This document shows positions 26,450 through 34,542 of a stretch of DNA of 64,000 bases, piece by piece. Under the pieces are notes generated by a model, which saw only the letters and a program-made list of their open reading frames with translations, was not told the DNA's origin and did not search any database. Where the stretch lies: the NCBI GenBank assembly GCA_937879965.1, contig CALFMP010000027.1, positions 1 to 64,000 on the forward strand, in the 5' to 3' direction. How positions within the stretch are numbered: position 1 is the stretch's first letter; every line of letters begins with the position of its first letter. The position numbers were made by a program, and so were the translations under genes. The DNA comes from QKMZ01 sp012965515. GTDB taxonomy: Bacteria; Cyanobacteriota; Vampirovibrionia; Obscuribacterales; Obscuribacteraceae.

Positions 26450-26465
26450 GTATCCATTTTGATAC
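26450..26465. promoter_or_regulatory. candidate HxlR-family operator
   Basis: An inverted repeat GTATC-N6-GATAC lies 12 bases before the regulator's ATG, in the divergent gap with the YceI gene. HxlR/YodB regulators bind similar AT-centred dyads with TAC/GTA ends. A GGTATAC lies about 38 bases further upstream. Assignment is inference. Confidence 0.45.
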
Positions 26466-26477
26466 CAGGTGACCTAT

Positions 26478-26882
26478 ATGTACGCAAAGCTTGAATGCCC
26501 CATCATGGCAACCATGGCCATGATTTCAGATAAATGGAAAGTACTTATCATATGCAAGTTGAAGAAGGGCACACTCAGATTCAACGAATTGAGGCGCGAG
26601 CTAAAGGGCGTTACGCAGCGTGTTTTGACCCATCAATTGCGCGAACTTGAAGCGGATGGATTGGTAAAACGCACTATTTTCGCGGAAGTTCCACCCAGAG
26701 TCGAATACACACTGACCGAATTGGGGACGACTCTAATTCCGGTACTCGACCATTTGGAAATATGGGCGCAAGAACACGCCGACGAGCTAATGGCGGCACG
26801 CGCCAAGGTTGTGGCCGCGGCAAACGGCTGCGGCGACAGAGAAACAGGCAAAGTGCCGGAAGTTGTGGGCGAAGCTTCGTAG
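26478..26882 (+). CDS. HxlR-family transcriptional regulator
   Basis: The start at 26478 follows AGGTGACC, and the product is 134 residues. It begins with the family's hallmark Cys (C7 in AKLECPIMATM), then the winged-helix core: ISDKWKVLIICKLKKGTLRFNEL, GVTQRVLTHQLRELEADGLV, PPRVEYTLTELG. Many HxlR proteins sense quinones, aldehydes or oxidants through the N-terminal Cys. It is divergent from the YceI gene, a common pairing, with a candidate operator between them. The C-terminal 25 residues are a variable tail. Confidence 0.92.
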   Translation: MYAKLECPIMATMAMISDKWKVLIICKLKKGTLRFNELRRELKGVTQRVLTHQLRELEADGLVKRTIFAEVPPRVEYTLTELGTTLIPVLDHLEIWAQEHADELMAARAKVVAAANGCGDRETGKVPEVVGEAS

Positions 26883-27007
26883 CAAAGACGCGCGTCCGGG
26901 CGAAAGTCAAATTCGGCGCCCAGACGAAGCTTTGTAGGCAATGTGTTTTAGAATAGACAAAGTCAGGATCGCAAGGTTCTGCGCTGACACACATCGCTTA
27001 GAGCCCA

Positions 27008-28255
27008 ATGCCCGAGATCTTCGCTTTGAAACGACGCAAACAGCTGACCCCACTTGTTGCAGCCGCGGGTTGCGCGCTGGCTTTCGCAGTGCTGGGTGAA
27101 GCAAACGCGGCAGATAGCGTCGGGCAAGCGTACAAGCTTTATCAGCAAAAGCGCTACAAAGAAGCAGCGCAGATGTTCGAATTCTTTGCCAATACCCCGC
27201 AACCTGACCCAAACGTTTGCTATTACGCTGCGCTCAGCAATCAGGCTGCAGGCAACACCAGCCGAGCAAAAGCTCTCTACAAGCAGGTCGTATACCTTTC
27301 ACCTAACAGCACAATCGCGCAGTACGCTCAGGGCATCCTCAGCAAGCTAGACGGTTCTGCCAGTGGAATGGGAATGGGCATGGGAATGGGGGCAAGTGCA
27401 GGCACAGCATATGCTCCGCGCTCGTCCGGTTCTGAAGGCGTTCTTTCCGGACCGGATGAAGGAAGTGTATATTTTCGCGAAAGCGATAACACCATTTACG
27501 TACCAGTTGAAATCAATAACCGAAGTGTTGAGATGGCTTTAGATACTGGCGCACCGACAATTTTCATTGGGAAAAACCAGCTTGAAAAAATAGGAATTCG
27601 ACCACCTGAAGGCGATGCCTACGGACAAACCGGTGGCTCAAGCAACAGTTCCGTGCAGAGTTTTTGGATGATGCCTTCGACTATCAAAGTTGGCCCATAC
27701 ACGGTGACAAATGCTCCAGTAAAAGTGGTCAACACCAATCACGCGGACCCACTTCTCGGACAGACTTTCTTTCAGTTTTTTGACTACACCGTAGATCAAA
27801 GCGCAAAGTGCATTCGCTTCAAGCGCAAAGGTAGCGCCAGCGCAACGGCAAACAGATCCGGTCAGTCCGTGCCATTCACCTACCGAGAAGCCGGAAACCG
27901 AATAATCGTCGACGTAGAGTTGAATGGAAGAAAATTTCCCATGATGCTCGACACCGGCAACTCAGCGTGCACGATCAAATTTATGAGTGTGGAACAGGCA
28001 ACGGCTTACGGTTGCAAACCACCAGCAGATGCAGCTACATCTATCCACAGCGGAGTGTCCGGTTCCGGCCGCGCTCTGACGTACACGGCAACGAGATTGA
28101 AATTGGGTCCTATCGACAAGAGTAATGTAAAAGTTAGCGCAAATGTGGACTCACCAAACGATTCCGAAGCGCCGCTGCTAGGACATGATTTCTTCGAAGG
28201 CTGGCAGTACAACATCGATTTGAAAGAACGAAAACTCTGGCTCTTGCGCAGGTAG
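27008..28255 (+). CDS. secreted protein with TPRs and two retropepsin-like aspartic protease domains
   Basis: The 415-residue product has a signal peptide (PLVAAAGCALAFAVLGEANA), two TPR-like units (residues 38-110), a linker with four Gly-Met pairs (near 120-128), and two tandem clan-AA protease domains. Domain 1 has MALDTGAPTIFIG (D179-T-G) and ends PLLGQTFFQFF. Domain 2 has MMLDTGNSACTI (D315-T-G) and ends PLLGHDFFEGW. Most bacterial retropepsin-like proteins have one such domain and dimerise. Two in one chain could form an internal pseudodimer, as in pepsin. A palindromic repeat follows, then the convergent ArsR-type gene. Confidence 0.88.
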   Translation: MPEIFALKRRKQLTPLVAAAGCALAFAVLGEANAADSVGQAYKLYQQKRYKEAAQMFEFFANTPQPDPNVCYYAALSNQAAGNTSRAKALYKQVVYLSPNSTIAQYAQGILSKLDGSASGMGMGMGMGASAGTAYAPRSSGSEGVLSGPDEGSVYFRESDNTIYVPVEINNRSVEMALDTGAPTIFIGKNQLEKIGIRPPEGDAYGQTGGSSNSSVQSFWMMPSTIKVGPYTVTNAPVKVVNTNHADPLLGQTFFQFFDYTVDQSAKCIRFKRKGSASATANRSGQSVPFTYREAGNRIIVDVELNGRKFPMMLDTGNSACTIKFMSVEQATAYGCKPPADAATSIHSGVSGSGRALTYTATRLKLGPIDKSNVKVSANVDSPNDSEAPLLGHDFFEGWQYNIDLKERKLWLLRR

Positions 28256-28286
28256 TTTCTACACCCGGCACCATGCATCGAAGCGC

Positions 28287-28317
28287 CGTAGGGGCGATGC
28301 CGTGCATCACCCGGCTC
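28287..28317. repeat. palindromic repeat
   Basis: One imperfect GTAGGGGCGATGCCGTGCAT-type element lies between two convergent genes. Confidence 0.7.
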
Positions 28318-28320
28318 CAA

Positions 28321-28878
28321 TCATGTGCGCCAGTAAATACCGGATTCGCGCGCAAGTAGCTTTGCACAAATCAGTTCGCGTCGAAGCGTCGCGAAATCCG
28401 GGTGATGTTTACCGATGATGGCATTCACTTCCTTTTCTGTGTAGCGCTTCCCCGCGTTGAAGCGTTCCACCAACCACCGCAGAACTACCTCACGCTTCTT
28501 GCGGCTAGCGGGAATCTCTTTCAATCTTTGACCGTCGAAAAAATCCCCGAGGATCTTGCGCTCCCACGCGTCCGGCACAACATCTTCGGTAAACGTCTCC
28601 ATCGAGTCGAGAGAAAGCACGCGCTTAGCGAGCGAACGCACCTCCGACATCACGAGGTGATAGATGTGCGTTGTCCCTTCGGAACGCATATCAACGAGCC
28701 CGACTTCTTTTAGTTTCGCCAGATGGTGTGAAACGGTTGGAGCGCGCAAATCCAATAGGGTTGCAAGCTCTTCGACGCTGCGTTCATTTGCCGCAAGCGC
28801 CCCAACAATCTTCAGACGGCTCTCGTCAGAAAGCGCCTTAAAGAAGGAAAGTATTCTAGAAAATTCAACACTAGCCAT
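28321..28878 (-). CDS. ArsR-type winged-helix regulator with C-terminal DUF2087
   Basis: The 185-residue product starts with an ArsR winged helix: ILSFFKALSDESRLKIVGAL, then LRAPTVSHHLAKLKEVGLV and GTTHIYHL. No metal-binding ELCVC motif is present in helix 3, so metal sensing is unlikely. The C-terminal 75 residues match the DUF2087 pattern (LKEIPASRKKREVVLRWLV, ERFNAGKRYTEKEVNAII, FATLRRELI). The target is unknown. The ATG is preceded by an AT-rich leader. Confidence 0.88.
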   Translation of the reverse strand: MASVEFSRILSFFKALSDESRLKIVGALAANERSVEELATLLDLRAPTVSHHLAKLKEVGLVDMRSEGTTHIYHLVMSEVRSLAKRVLSLDSMETFTEDVVPDAWERKILGDFFDGQRLKEIPASRKKREVVLRWLVERFNAGKRYTEKEVNAIIGKHHPDFATLRRELICAKLLARESGIYWRT

Positions 28879-29022
28879 GGTTGCACTATTTCACATCCTT
28901 ATTTCGATACTCATCTATTTTGATTTCCATCTAATTAGATATATATCAAAATAATAGACAAAGCGCAAGCACCTGACTCTCGGTAGAAGCCAAAATTTGA
29001 ATCAAGATAGAAGCGATAGAGC

Positions 29023-30402
29023 TCAGCTGCCGCTGGCGCGTTTCCTTCCAAGATACCGACTGGGCACTCCGTCCATCAAATTCGCTTCGATGTCTTCGAG
29101 CAAGCAATTATTGGTTTCTGGAACATTGAAATAGGAGAAAGCAAGCCCGCCAAGGCAAATCGCGCAGTACAACCAGAAAACATTTGCCTGACCGAGGGCT
29201 TCAAGAAGACTGAGGAAGGTGACAGTCACAACCATGTTGCAGCCCCACGCAGACGCTGCCGCTAGACTCATGCCCATGCTTCTCACGCGGAGTGGAAAAA
29301 TTTCGGACATGATCACATAAGGAATCGGACCGAGGCTGACGGCAAACGCCGCAACAAAAACAGCCAAAGAACCGGCGGCAACATAACTGAGCCACGGACC
29401 GGCATGAGCTTGCATCAAGCTAAAACTGAGCACCGCAAGAGAAACGACCATTACGGCGAGACCACCCAACAAAAGCGGGCGGCGACCAGCGCGGTCTACA
29501 AATCCGGTAGCGACAATCGTGGCAACAACGTTGACGGCTCCAAGCCCCGCAGTAGCAAGAATCTGCGCCGTAGTCCCTTCAAATCCAACAATCTTGAAAA
29601 TTGTAGGCGCGTAGTACAAAACACCATCAATGCCGGACAAATTTTGCACCAAAAACAAAACTGAAGCCGTAATGGACGCAGCAACAACACGCCCGCTAAA
29701 GAGTTCGCTCCACTTGGCGGTTTCACCAGAGTTTCCACCATCTGCCAAAATTTCCGAATCATCCTGATTGCCCAAACGCGCGAGCACAGTTTTTGCCTCA
29801 TCAATACGCCCTTTCATTGCCAACCAACGAGGACTTTCAGGCAACGCAAGCATTCCGAACATCAGACCAAAACCAGGCAGGGCGCCAAGCCCCAACATCG
29901 CCTTCCAGTTTCCGGAACTCGAGAAAAGAAAATCTGTGCAATAGGATAAGAAAATTCCGATAGTGATTGCGAGTTGAACGAAAGAGACGAACATGCCGCG
30001 ATATTTAGCAGGTGCGGTTTCTGCGACATACAAAGGTGCCACCATTGTGGCGATACCACATGCGATGCCCAGCAAAGAACGAAATGCAATTAGCATCATC
30101 ACATTGACGGAAAAGAAAAGCCCGACGGCACCGACAGTACAAATCAATCCAGCCAGTTGAATGACCTTCCGCTGCCCCAACTTGTCCGTCAGTGGACCGC
30201 TCAAGAAAGCGCCGGCAAGCGCCCCAGCGAGTACAGAGGTAACAACTAATTCTTGAAAAACCGTATTGAGCGCGAAGTCCTTGGTTATGAATTCAAGCGC
30301 GCCCGCAACCACCGCAGTGTTGTATCCGACGAGCAAACCGCCTAGCGCGGGAATTGCTCCCAATAAAATCAAGACGTTTTTGGAAGCACCAGAGTCTGTC
30401 AT
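29023..30402 (-). CDS. MFS sugar-porter family transporter
   Basis: The 459-residue product has twelve predicted membrane helices and sugar-porter signatures: GGLLVGYNTAVVAGAL in helix 1, GPLTDKLGQRKV after helix 2, PESPRWLAMKGR after helix 6, and DRAGRRPLLLGG after helix 8. The family imports hexoses, pentoses or inositols with H+ or by facilitation. Its ATG overlaps the stop of the upstream GMC oxidoreductase gene (ATGA), so transport and oxidation of one substrate are probably linked. The substrate cannot be read from sequence. Confidence 0.9.
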   Translation of the reverse strand: MTDSGASKNVLILLGAIPALGGLLVGYNTAVVAGALEFITKDFALNTVFQELVVTSVLAGALAGAFLSGPLTDKLGQRKVIQLAGLICTVGAVGLFFSVNVMMLIAFRSLLGIACGIATMVAPLYVAETAPAKYRGMFVSFVQLAITIGIFLSYCTDFLFSSSGNWKAMLGLGALPGFGLMFGMLALPESPRWLAMKGRIDEAKTVLARLGNQDDSEILADGGNSGETAKWSELFSGRVVAASITASVLFLVQNLSGIDGVLYYAPTIFKIVGFEGTTAQILATAGLGAVNVVATIVATGFVDRAGRRPLLLGGLAVMVVSLAVLSFSLMQAHAGPWLSYVAAGSLAVFVAAFAVSLGPIPYVIMSEIFPLRVRSMGMSLAAASAWGCNMVVTVTFLSLLEALGQANVFWLYCAICLGGLAFSYFNVPETNNCLLEDIEANLMDGVPSRYLGRKRASGS

Positions 30403-31907
30403 GAACTTACCGACAGGCTTGCGCGTTTCTCCGCCACCAATTTACGCGCCATACGCAGTGCGCAAGCGGTGATAGTCAAATACGGGTTGGCAGCGCCCTG
30501 ATTTCTCCAAGTGCTCGAATCAGCGGAGTAGAGATTTCTATATCGCCAAAACCTGCCGTACTGATCTGTAATGCTCGTATTCGGATCATCGCCCATACGC
30601 AGCCCGCCAATTTCATGCAAAGCGGCGCCGGGTGGGTTTTCCTGAATGCGGACAACCTCGGCATCAAGCTGTTTTGCAACTTCTGGCATGCTATCCATCA
30701 TTTGCTTGATCAACTGTTTGTCTTGTTCGCTCCGGTCATAGATCACGCAATAATTGCTGGCACCACCGCGTTTACAACCGGCATCCTCCAACAATGCAAC
30801 TCGATTGTTTTTCTCAACGGTCGCAATGCCAAAACAATAGAAAAGAACATTCAAACCATTTGATTGGTGGTCGAGCCATACAGTCGAATGATATGGGCTG
30901 TACCAATCAGCTTCGAATGAACCTTGAATTTGCACTTGAAACGGCATTTTTTGCGTTGCATGGATAAGAATATAGAGCGGCAGCCCAAGCGGCTTTTTCA
31001 AACGCATGAGCCCCTGCACAAAAATATGATCGCCGATGTATTTGCCAATCACATCGCTATCTTTCTCAAGACCTGACGACATCACCAAGCGTGTTGACTG
31101 AATGCCACCACACGCCAGAATGACGTTTCTCGGCGTGATTTCGTAACGCTTTCCGTTTGCCGGCTGCAGTAAATGCAGCTTGGTGACTTTTCCATTCTCG
31201 CCATCGATCTTCGTCACACAGGTGTTTGCCACAAGGCTTACGCCCTGCTTCTCACCAAATTGCACAAGCTTGCCGCTGCGCAACAGCCGCGCCACTGAGC
31301 TATCAAATCCATGCGAGATATAACCATTGGCAACGCTATTGGTATCAACACTCACTGGCGCGTGCATCGCTTTGAAACCGCTTCTATTCAAACGCTCCAT
31401 TGCTAGAGTTTGCCAGTCGCTGCGTATAAAAGGTGGGCGCGTCGGTGCAGTTCCGGAGACGTGAATCATCTCCTCGGCTTCATCGTAATAGGGAGCAAAC
31501 TCTTTGTAGCTGAAAGGCCAATGGTCGAAATCACTGTCGATAAAGCGCGGCGCACATCCGCCCCAAAAGACAGTTCGTCCACCCACCAATGACCAAGCAG
31601 TATTGTTGGAAACATAGGGGTTAGTGTTCCGGCAATTGAAGCTCTCCTCAGGAATCCAGGCTGTTTCGTATTTCACCAGTCCGTGAATTTTGGGCACGAT
31701 CTCAGGCTGGCTGCGGAAGGGCGAGGTGCCGACGTGATTAGCGGTAATGAACGGTCCGGCCTCGATGATGACAACGTTGAATCCGCCTTTTGCAAGTTCG
31801 AGCGCACTGGTAACGCCGGCCGTGCCACTGCCGATCACAAAGTAATCGACTTTGTCAGCACCTTTCACAACGGATTCAATATCACTTTCAAGAACGGACG
31901 CAAGCAT
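30399..31907 (-). CDS. GMC-family oxidoreductase (sugar/alcohol dehydrogenase)
   Basis: The 502-residue product has an FAD-binding Rossmann motif near the N-terminus (YFVIGSGTAGVTSALELAKG, then VVIIEAG), the NTAWSLVGGRTVFWGG loop, and the GMC C-terminal domain with likely catalytic His near 431 (LHEIGGLRMG) and Asn near 474 (NPYLTITA). The lack of a signal peptide suggests a cytoplasmic enzyme. Family members oxidise glucose, other aldoses or polyols. It overlaps the sugar-porter gene by four bases and is divergent from the DegT gene. Confidence 0.88.
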   Translation of the reverse strand: MLASVLESDIESVVKGADKVDYFVIGSGTAGVTSALELAKGGFNVVIIEAGPFITANHVGTSPFRSQPEIVPKIHGLVKYETAWIPEESFNCRNTNPYVSNNTAWSLVGGRTVFWGGCAPRFIDSDFDHWPFSYKEFAPYYDEAEEMIHVSGTAPTRPPFIRSDWQTLAMERLNRSGFKAMHAPVSVDTNSVANGYISHGFDSSVARLLRSGKLVQFGEKQGVSLVANTCVTKIDGENGKVTKLHLLQPANGKRYEITPRNVILACGGIQSTRLVMSSGLEKDSDVIGKYIGDHIFVQGLMRLKKPLGLPLYILIHATQKMPFQVQIQGSFEADWYSPYHSTVWLDHQSNGLNVLFYCFGIATVEKNNRVALLEDAGCKRGGASNYCVIYDRSEQDKQLIKQMMDSMPEVAKQLDAEVVRIQENPPGAALHEIGGLRMGDDPNTSITDQYGRFWRYRNLYSADSSTWRNQGAANPYLTITACALRMARKLVAEKRASLSVSS

Positions 31908-32053
31908 TCGTATACTCCAGGCTACATATGAAACTGCAATCGCAACGATTAAAAACCAATTTTGGGCACACGAGCATGCAGTATACTATGCACCCAATTC
32001 CAGTTGTCCGGCGCCAAGCCGGGCAATTCACGCCCATCCAAAGGAGCGACGCG

Positions 32054-33367
32054 ATGACCAAAGTCAAAGAGAGTGAAGCAGTTCTTGCCATCAATGGTGG
32101 CGAGCCGGTTCGCAAAGCGCCCCTGCCATGGGAATTGCCTGGTGCGCATTGGATTGGCGACGAAGAACTCGAACTTGTCGGCAAGGTAGTAAAGGCGCAA
32201 AGCCCTTTCCGTTTCTATGGACTCGACAGTCAACAAATGGTGACCAAGGTGGAGGAAACCTTCACCAAGCGCTGGAATCGCAAGCATGCGTTGGGCGTTT
32301 CGAGCGGAACAGCAGCGCTGAGAATTGCGCTGGCTGCATTTAATGTTGGACCTGGCGATGAAGTCTTGCTGCCGGGCTACATGTGGGTTAGCTGCATCGG
32401 AGCGATTGTGCTCCAAGGAGCCATTCCGAAACTCGTCGACATCGATGAAACCTTCTGCATGGACCCTAACGACATGGCTGCCAAAATCGGTCCGAAGACC
32501 AAAGCCGTGCTCGTAGTCAACATGAGCGGCGCGCCCGGTCATATCGAAAAAATCACAAAGATTGCGCATGAGAAGGGCGTCAAGGTACTCGAAGACTGCG
32601 CGCAAGCTTGCGGCTCCAGCCAAAATGGAAAACCAGCGGGCAGTCATGGCGACATCGCCATCTTCAGTTTTCAATTGAATAAAAACATCACGAGCGGCGA
32701 AGGCGGCTTGATTTTGTGCGACGACGACACTCTGTACAAACGCTGCGTCGCTATTCACGACCTCGGATATGCAAGGAGCAACGAAGGTCGCTTAATGCCT
32801 AACGACGAGAATTTCCAGATGTGGGGATTCGGTTGCAGATTGAACGAGTTGGCAGGCGCAATGCTTTTAGCGCAACTTGGAAAGCTCGATAAAATTACCG
32901 GCGCAATGCGCTCGGCGAAGTGGAAAATCCGCCGCGCTCTCGAAGGAACGCCCGGACTCGAATTCCGCAACATCATCGATCCGGAAGGCGACAGCGGACC
33001 TTTCCTCATCACAATGTATCCATCCAAAGAGAAGTGCTTGGAATTCACCAAAGCGTTGCAAGCAGAAGGTATCAAAGGACCAGAAGGCAGCTTGACCTGC
33101 ATTCCGATGTCGGACTGGGGCATGCACTGGTATTACAACAATCCGAGCCTCGTGAAGAAGCGCTCCATTTCCGCGGATGGATTCCCGTGGTCTCACCCAG
33201 CAAATGAATTCGGCAAATCCATCTCATATGAGAAAGGAGCGCTGCCGAAGTGCGACGAGCTCGCCGAGCGCAGCGCAATGCTGGCAATCGCATCGACACT
33301 CTCCGACAAGGATGTCGACGACATCATCGCCGCATTCAAGAAAGTAGCCGCGCAGGTTTTAGCGTAA
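32054..33367 (+). CDS. DegT/DnrJ/EryC1/StrS-family PLP aminotransferase
   Basis: The start at 32054 follows AAAGGAG; a longer frame to 31928 has no site. The 437-residue product has the family's N-terminal LAINGGEPVRKAPLPW, the HALGVSSGTAALRIAL glycine/serine motif, VLEDCAQACGS, and the PLP-binding Lys in FQLNKNITSGEGG. The NGG-x-PVR opening is frequent among scyllo-inosose-type and sugar aminotransferases. With the divergent oxidoreductase it could convert an oxidised sugar or inositol to its amino derivative. This is inference. Confidence 0.88.
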   Translation: MTKVKESEAVLAINGGEPVRKAPLPWELPGAHWIGDEELELVGKVVKAQSPFRFYGLDSQQMVTKVEETFTKRWNRKHALGVSSGTAALRIALAAFNVGPGDEVLLPGYMWVSCIGAIVLQGAIPKLVDIDETFCMDPNDMAAKIGPKTKAVLVVNMSGAPGHIEKITKIAHEKGVKVLEDCAQACGSSQNGKPAGSHGDIAIFSFQLNKNITSGEGGLILCDDDTLYKRCVAIHDLGYARSNEGRLMPNDENFQMWGFGCRLNELAGAMLLAQLGKLDKITGAMRSAKWKIRRALEGTPGLEFRNIIDPEGDSGPFLITMYPSKEKCLEFTKALQAEGIKGPEGSLTCIPMSDWGMHWYYNNPSLVKKRSISADGFPWSHPANEFGKSISYEKGALPKCDELAERSAMLAIASTLSDKDVDDIIAAFKKVAAQVLA

Positions 33368-33369
33368 AC

Positions 33370-33492
33370 ATCGTGGTGGCGCGTCGCACGCGCCCTTTCT
33401 CTGTAGGGGCGGCATTCTTGCCGCCCGCGCGAAAGGCGCATGCAATGCGCCACTACGCGGACAGGGCGGTGCATGGCATCGCCCCTACAATT
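33370..33492. repeat. cluster of palindromic repeats
   Basis: Four elements fill the gap between the convergent DegT and aldose-epimerase genes: a GGCGCGTCGCACGCGCC type, a GGGGCGGCATTCTTGCCGCCC type, a GGCGCATGCAATGCGCC type and a GGGCGGTGCATGGCATCGCC type. Confidence 0.8.
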
Positions 33493-33493
33493 T

Positions 33494-34540
33494 TCAAGCA
33501 AAATCAAAAATTGTGGTCTGATGATACTCTTCGCCAGGGCGCAAAATGACGTTTGGAAAATTCGGATGATGAACCGAATCAGGGAAGTGCTGTGTTTCTG
33601 TGCAAATCGCATAGTACTTTCCATAGGCACCACCAAGCCCAGTGATGTCCTTCAAATTGTTGCTGGTGTAAATTTGAATGCCCGGCTCTGTCGTATGAAC
33701 TGTGAGTCTGCGCCCTGACACAGGTTCGTAAACAACCGCAGCAACAGTCAATTCCCCGCTGTCTTGTTTTGCCTTTCCGTTGGAACCTCGCAAAACAAAA
33801 TTATGATCGTAGCCGCCAAAATCAACTTCGCTGATTCGTGTTCCAACAACACGACTCTGCCGAAAATCTAGTGCAGTTCCTTCAACCGGAACGATTGCTC
33901 CGGTAGGAATTTGCTTGTCATTGAATGGGGTGTATTCATCAGCATTTAACTGCAGCTCGTGCTCGAGAATGTCGCCTGCACCTGCGCCCTTCAGATTGAA
34001 ATATGTATGGTTGGTGAAATTGATCGGTGTGGCTTTATCCGTAGTGGCGCGATAAACCATTTTCAACGCATTGTCATCGGTAAGTTCGTAAGTCAGATGT
34101 ACAGTGAGGTTGCCAGGAAAACCTTCTTCCATGTCAGCGCTGAGGTAACTTAGAGTCACACTCTTGCCAGAATCAACTACCTTCCAAAGCTGTTTATCAA
34201 ATCCCTTAATGCCACCGTGCAAACAATTCTCACCGTTGTTCTTCACCAGCGTGTAAGTTTCACCATCAAGCTCAAAAGACCCACCAGCGATTCTATTTGC
34301 ATAGCGCCCAATGGTTCCACCAAAATGAGGATGCTTTGCCAAATACGGCGCGAATTCGCCAAACCCAAGCACTACATTTTCAACTTTTCCGCCTTTATCC
34401 GGCACATGAAGCTCGGTCAATATGGCACCGTAATTGGTGACTCGCGCTACCATGCCTCGTGAGTTTCTCAACTCAAACAAGGACACCTTCTCACCTGAAG
34501 GCATCTTCCCAAACTCTCTTTCCGTGCACAAAGCGTTCAT
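33494..34540 (-). CDS. galM: aldose 1-epimerase
   Basis: The 348-residue product matches the galactose mutarotase family throughout. It has GGTIGRYANRIAGGSF, NNGENCLHGGIKGFDKQLW (first active-site His), FTNHTYFNLKG (second His), GGYDHNFVLRG, and TEPGIQIYTSN with a C-terminal CTETQHFPDSVHHPNFPN stretch carrying the catalytic Glu. It interconverts alpha and beta anomers of hexoses before catabolism. There is no signal peptide, so it is cytoplasmic. It lies two bases behind the unknown 34543-36069 gene and probably shares its transcript. Confidence 0.94.
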   Translation of the reverse strand: MNALCTEREFGKMPSGEKVSLFELRNSRGMVARVTNYGAILTELHVPDKGGKVENVVLGFGEFAPYLAKHPHFGGTIGRYANRIAGGSFELDGETYTLVKNNGENCLHGGIKGFDKQLWKVVDSGKSVTLSYLSADMEEGFPGNLTVHLTYELTDDNALKMVYRATTDKATPINFTNHTYFNLKGAGAGDILEHELQLNADEYTPFNDKQIPTGAIVPVEGTALDFRQSRVVGTRISEVDFGGYDHNFVLRGSNGKAKQDSGELTVAAVVYEPVSGRRLTVHTTEPGIQIYTSNNLKDITGLGGAYGKYYAICTETQHFPDSVHHPNFPNVILRPGEEYHQTTIFDFA

Positions 34541-34542
34541 GT

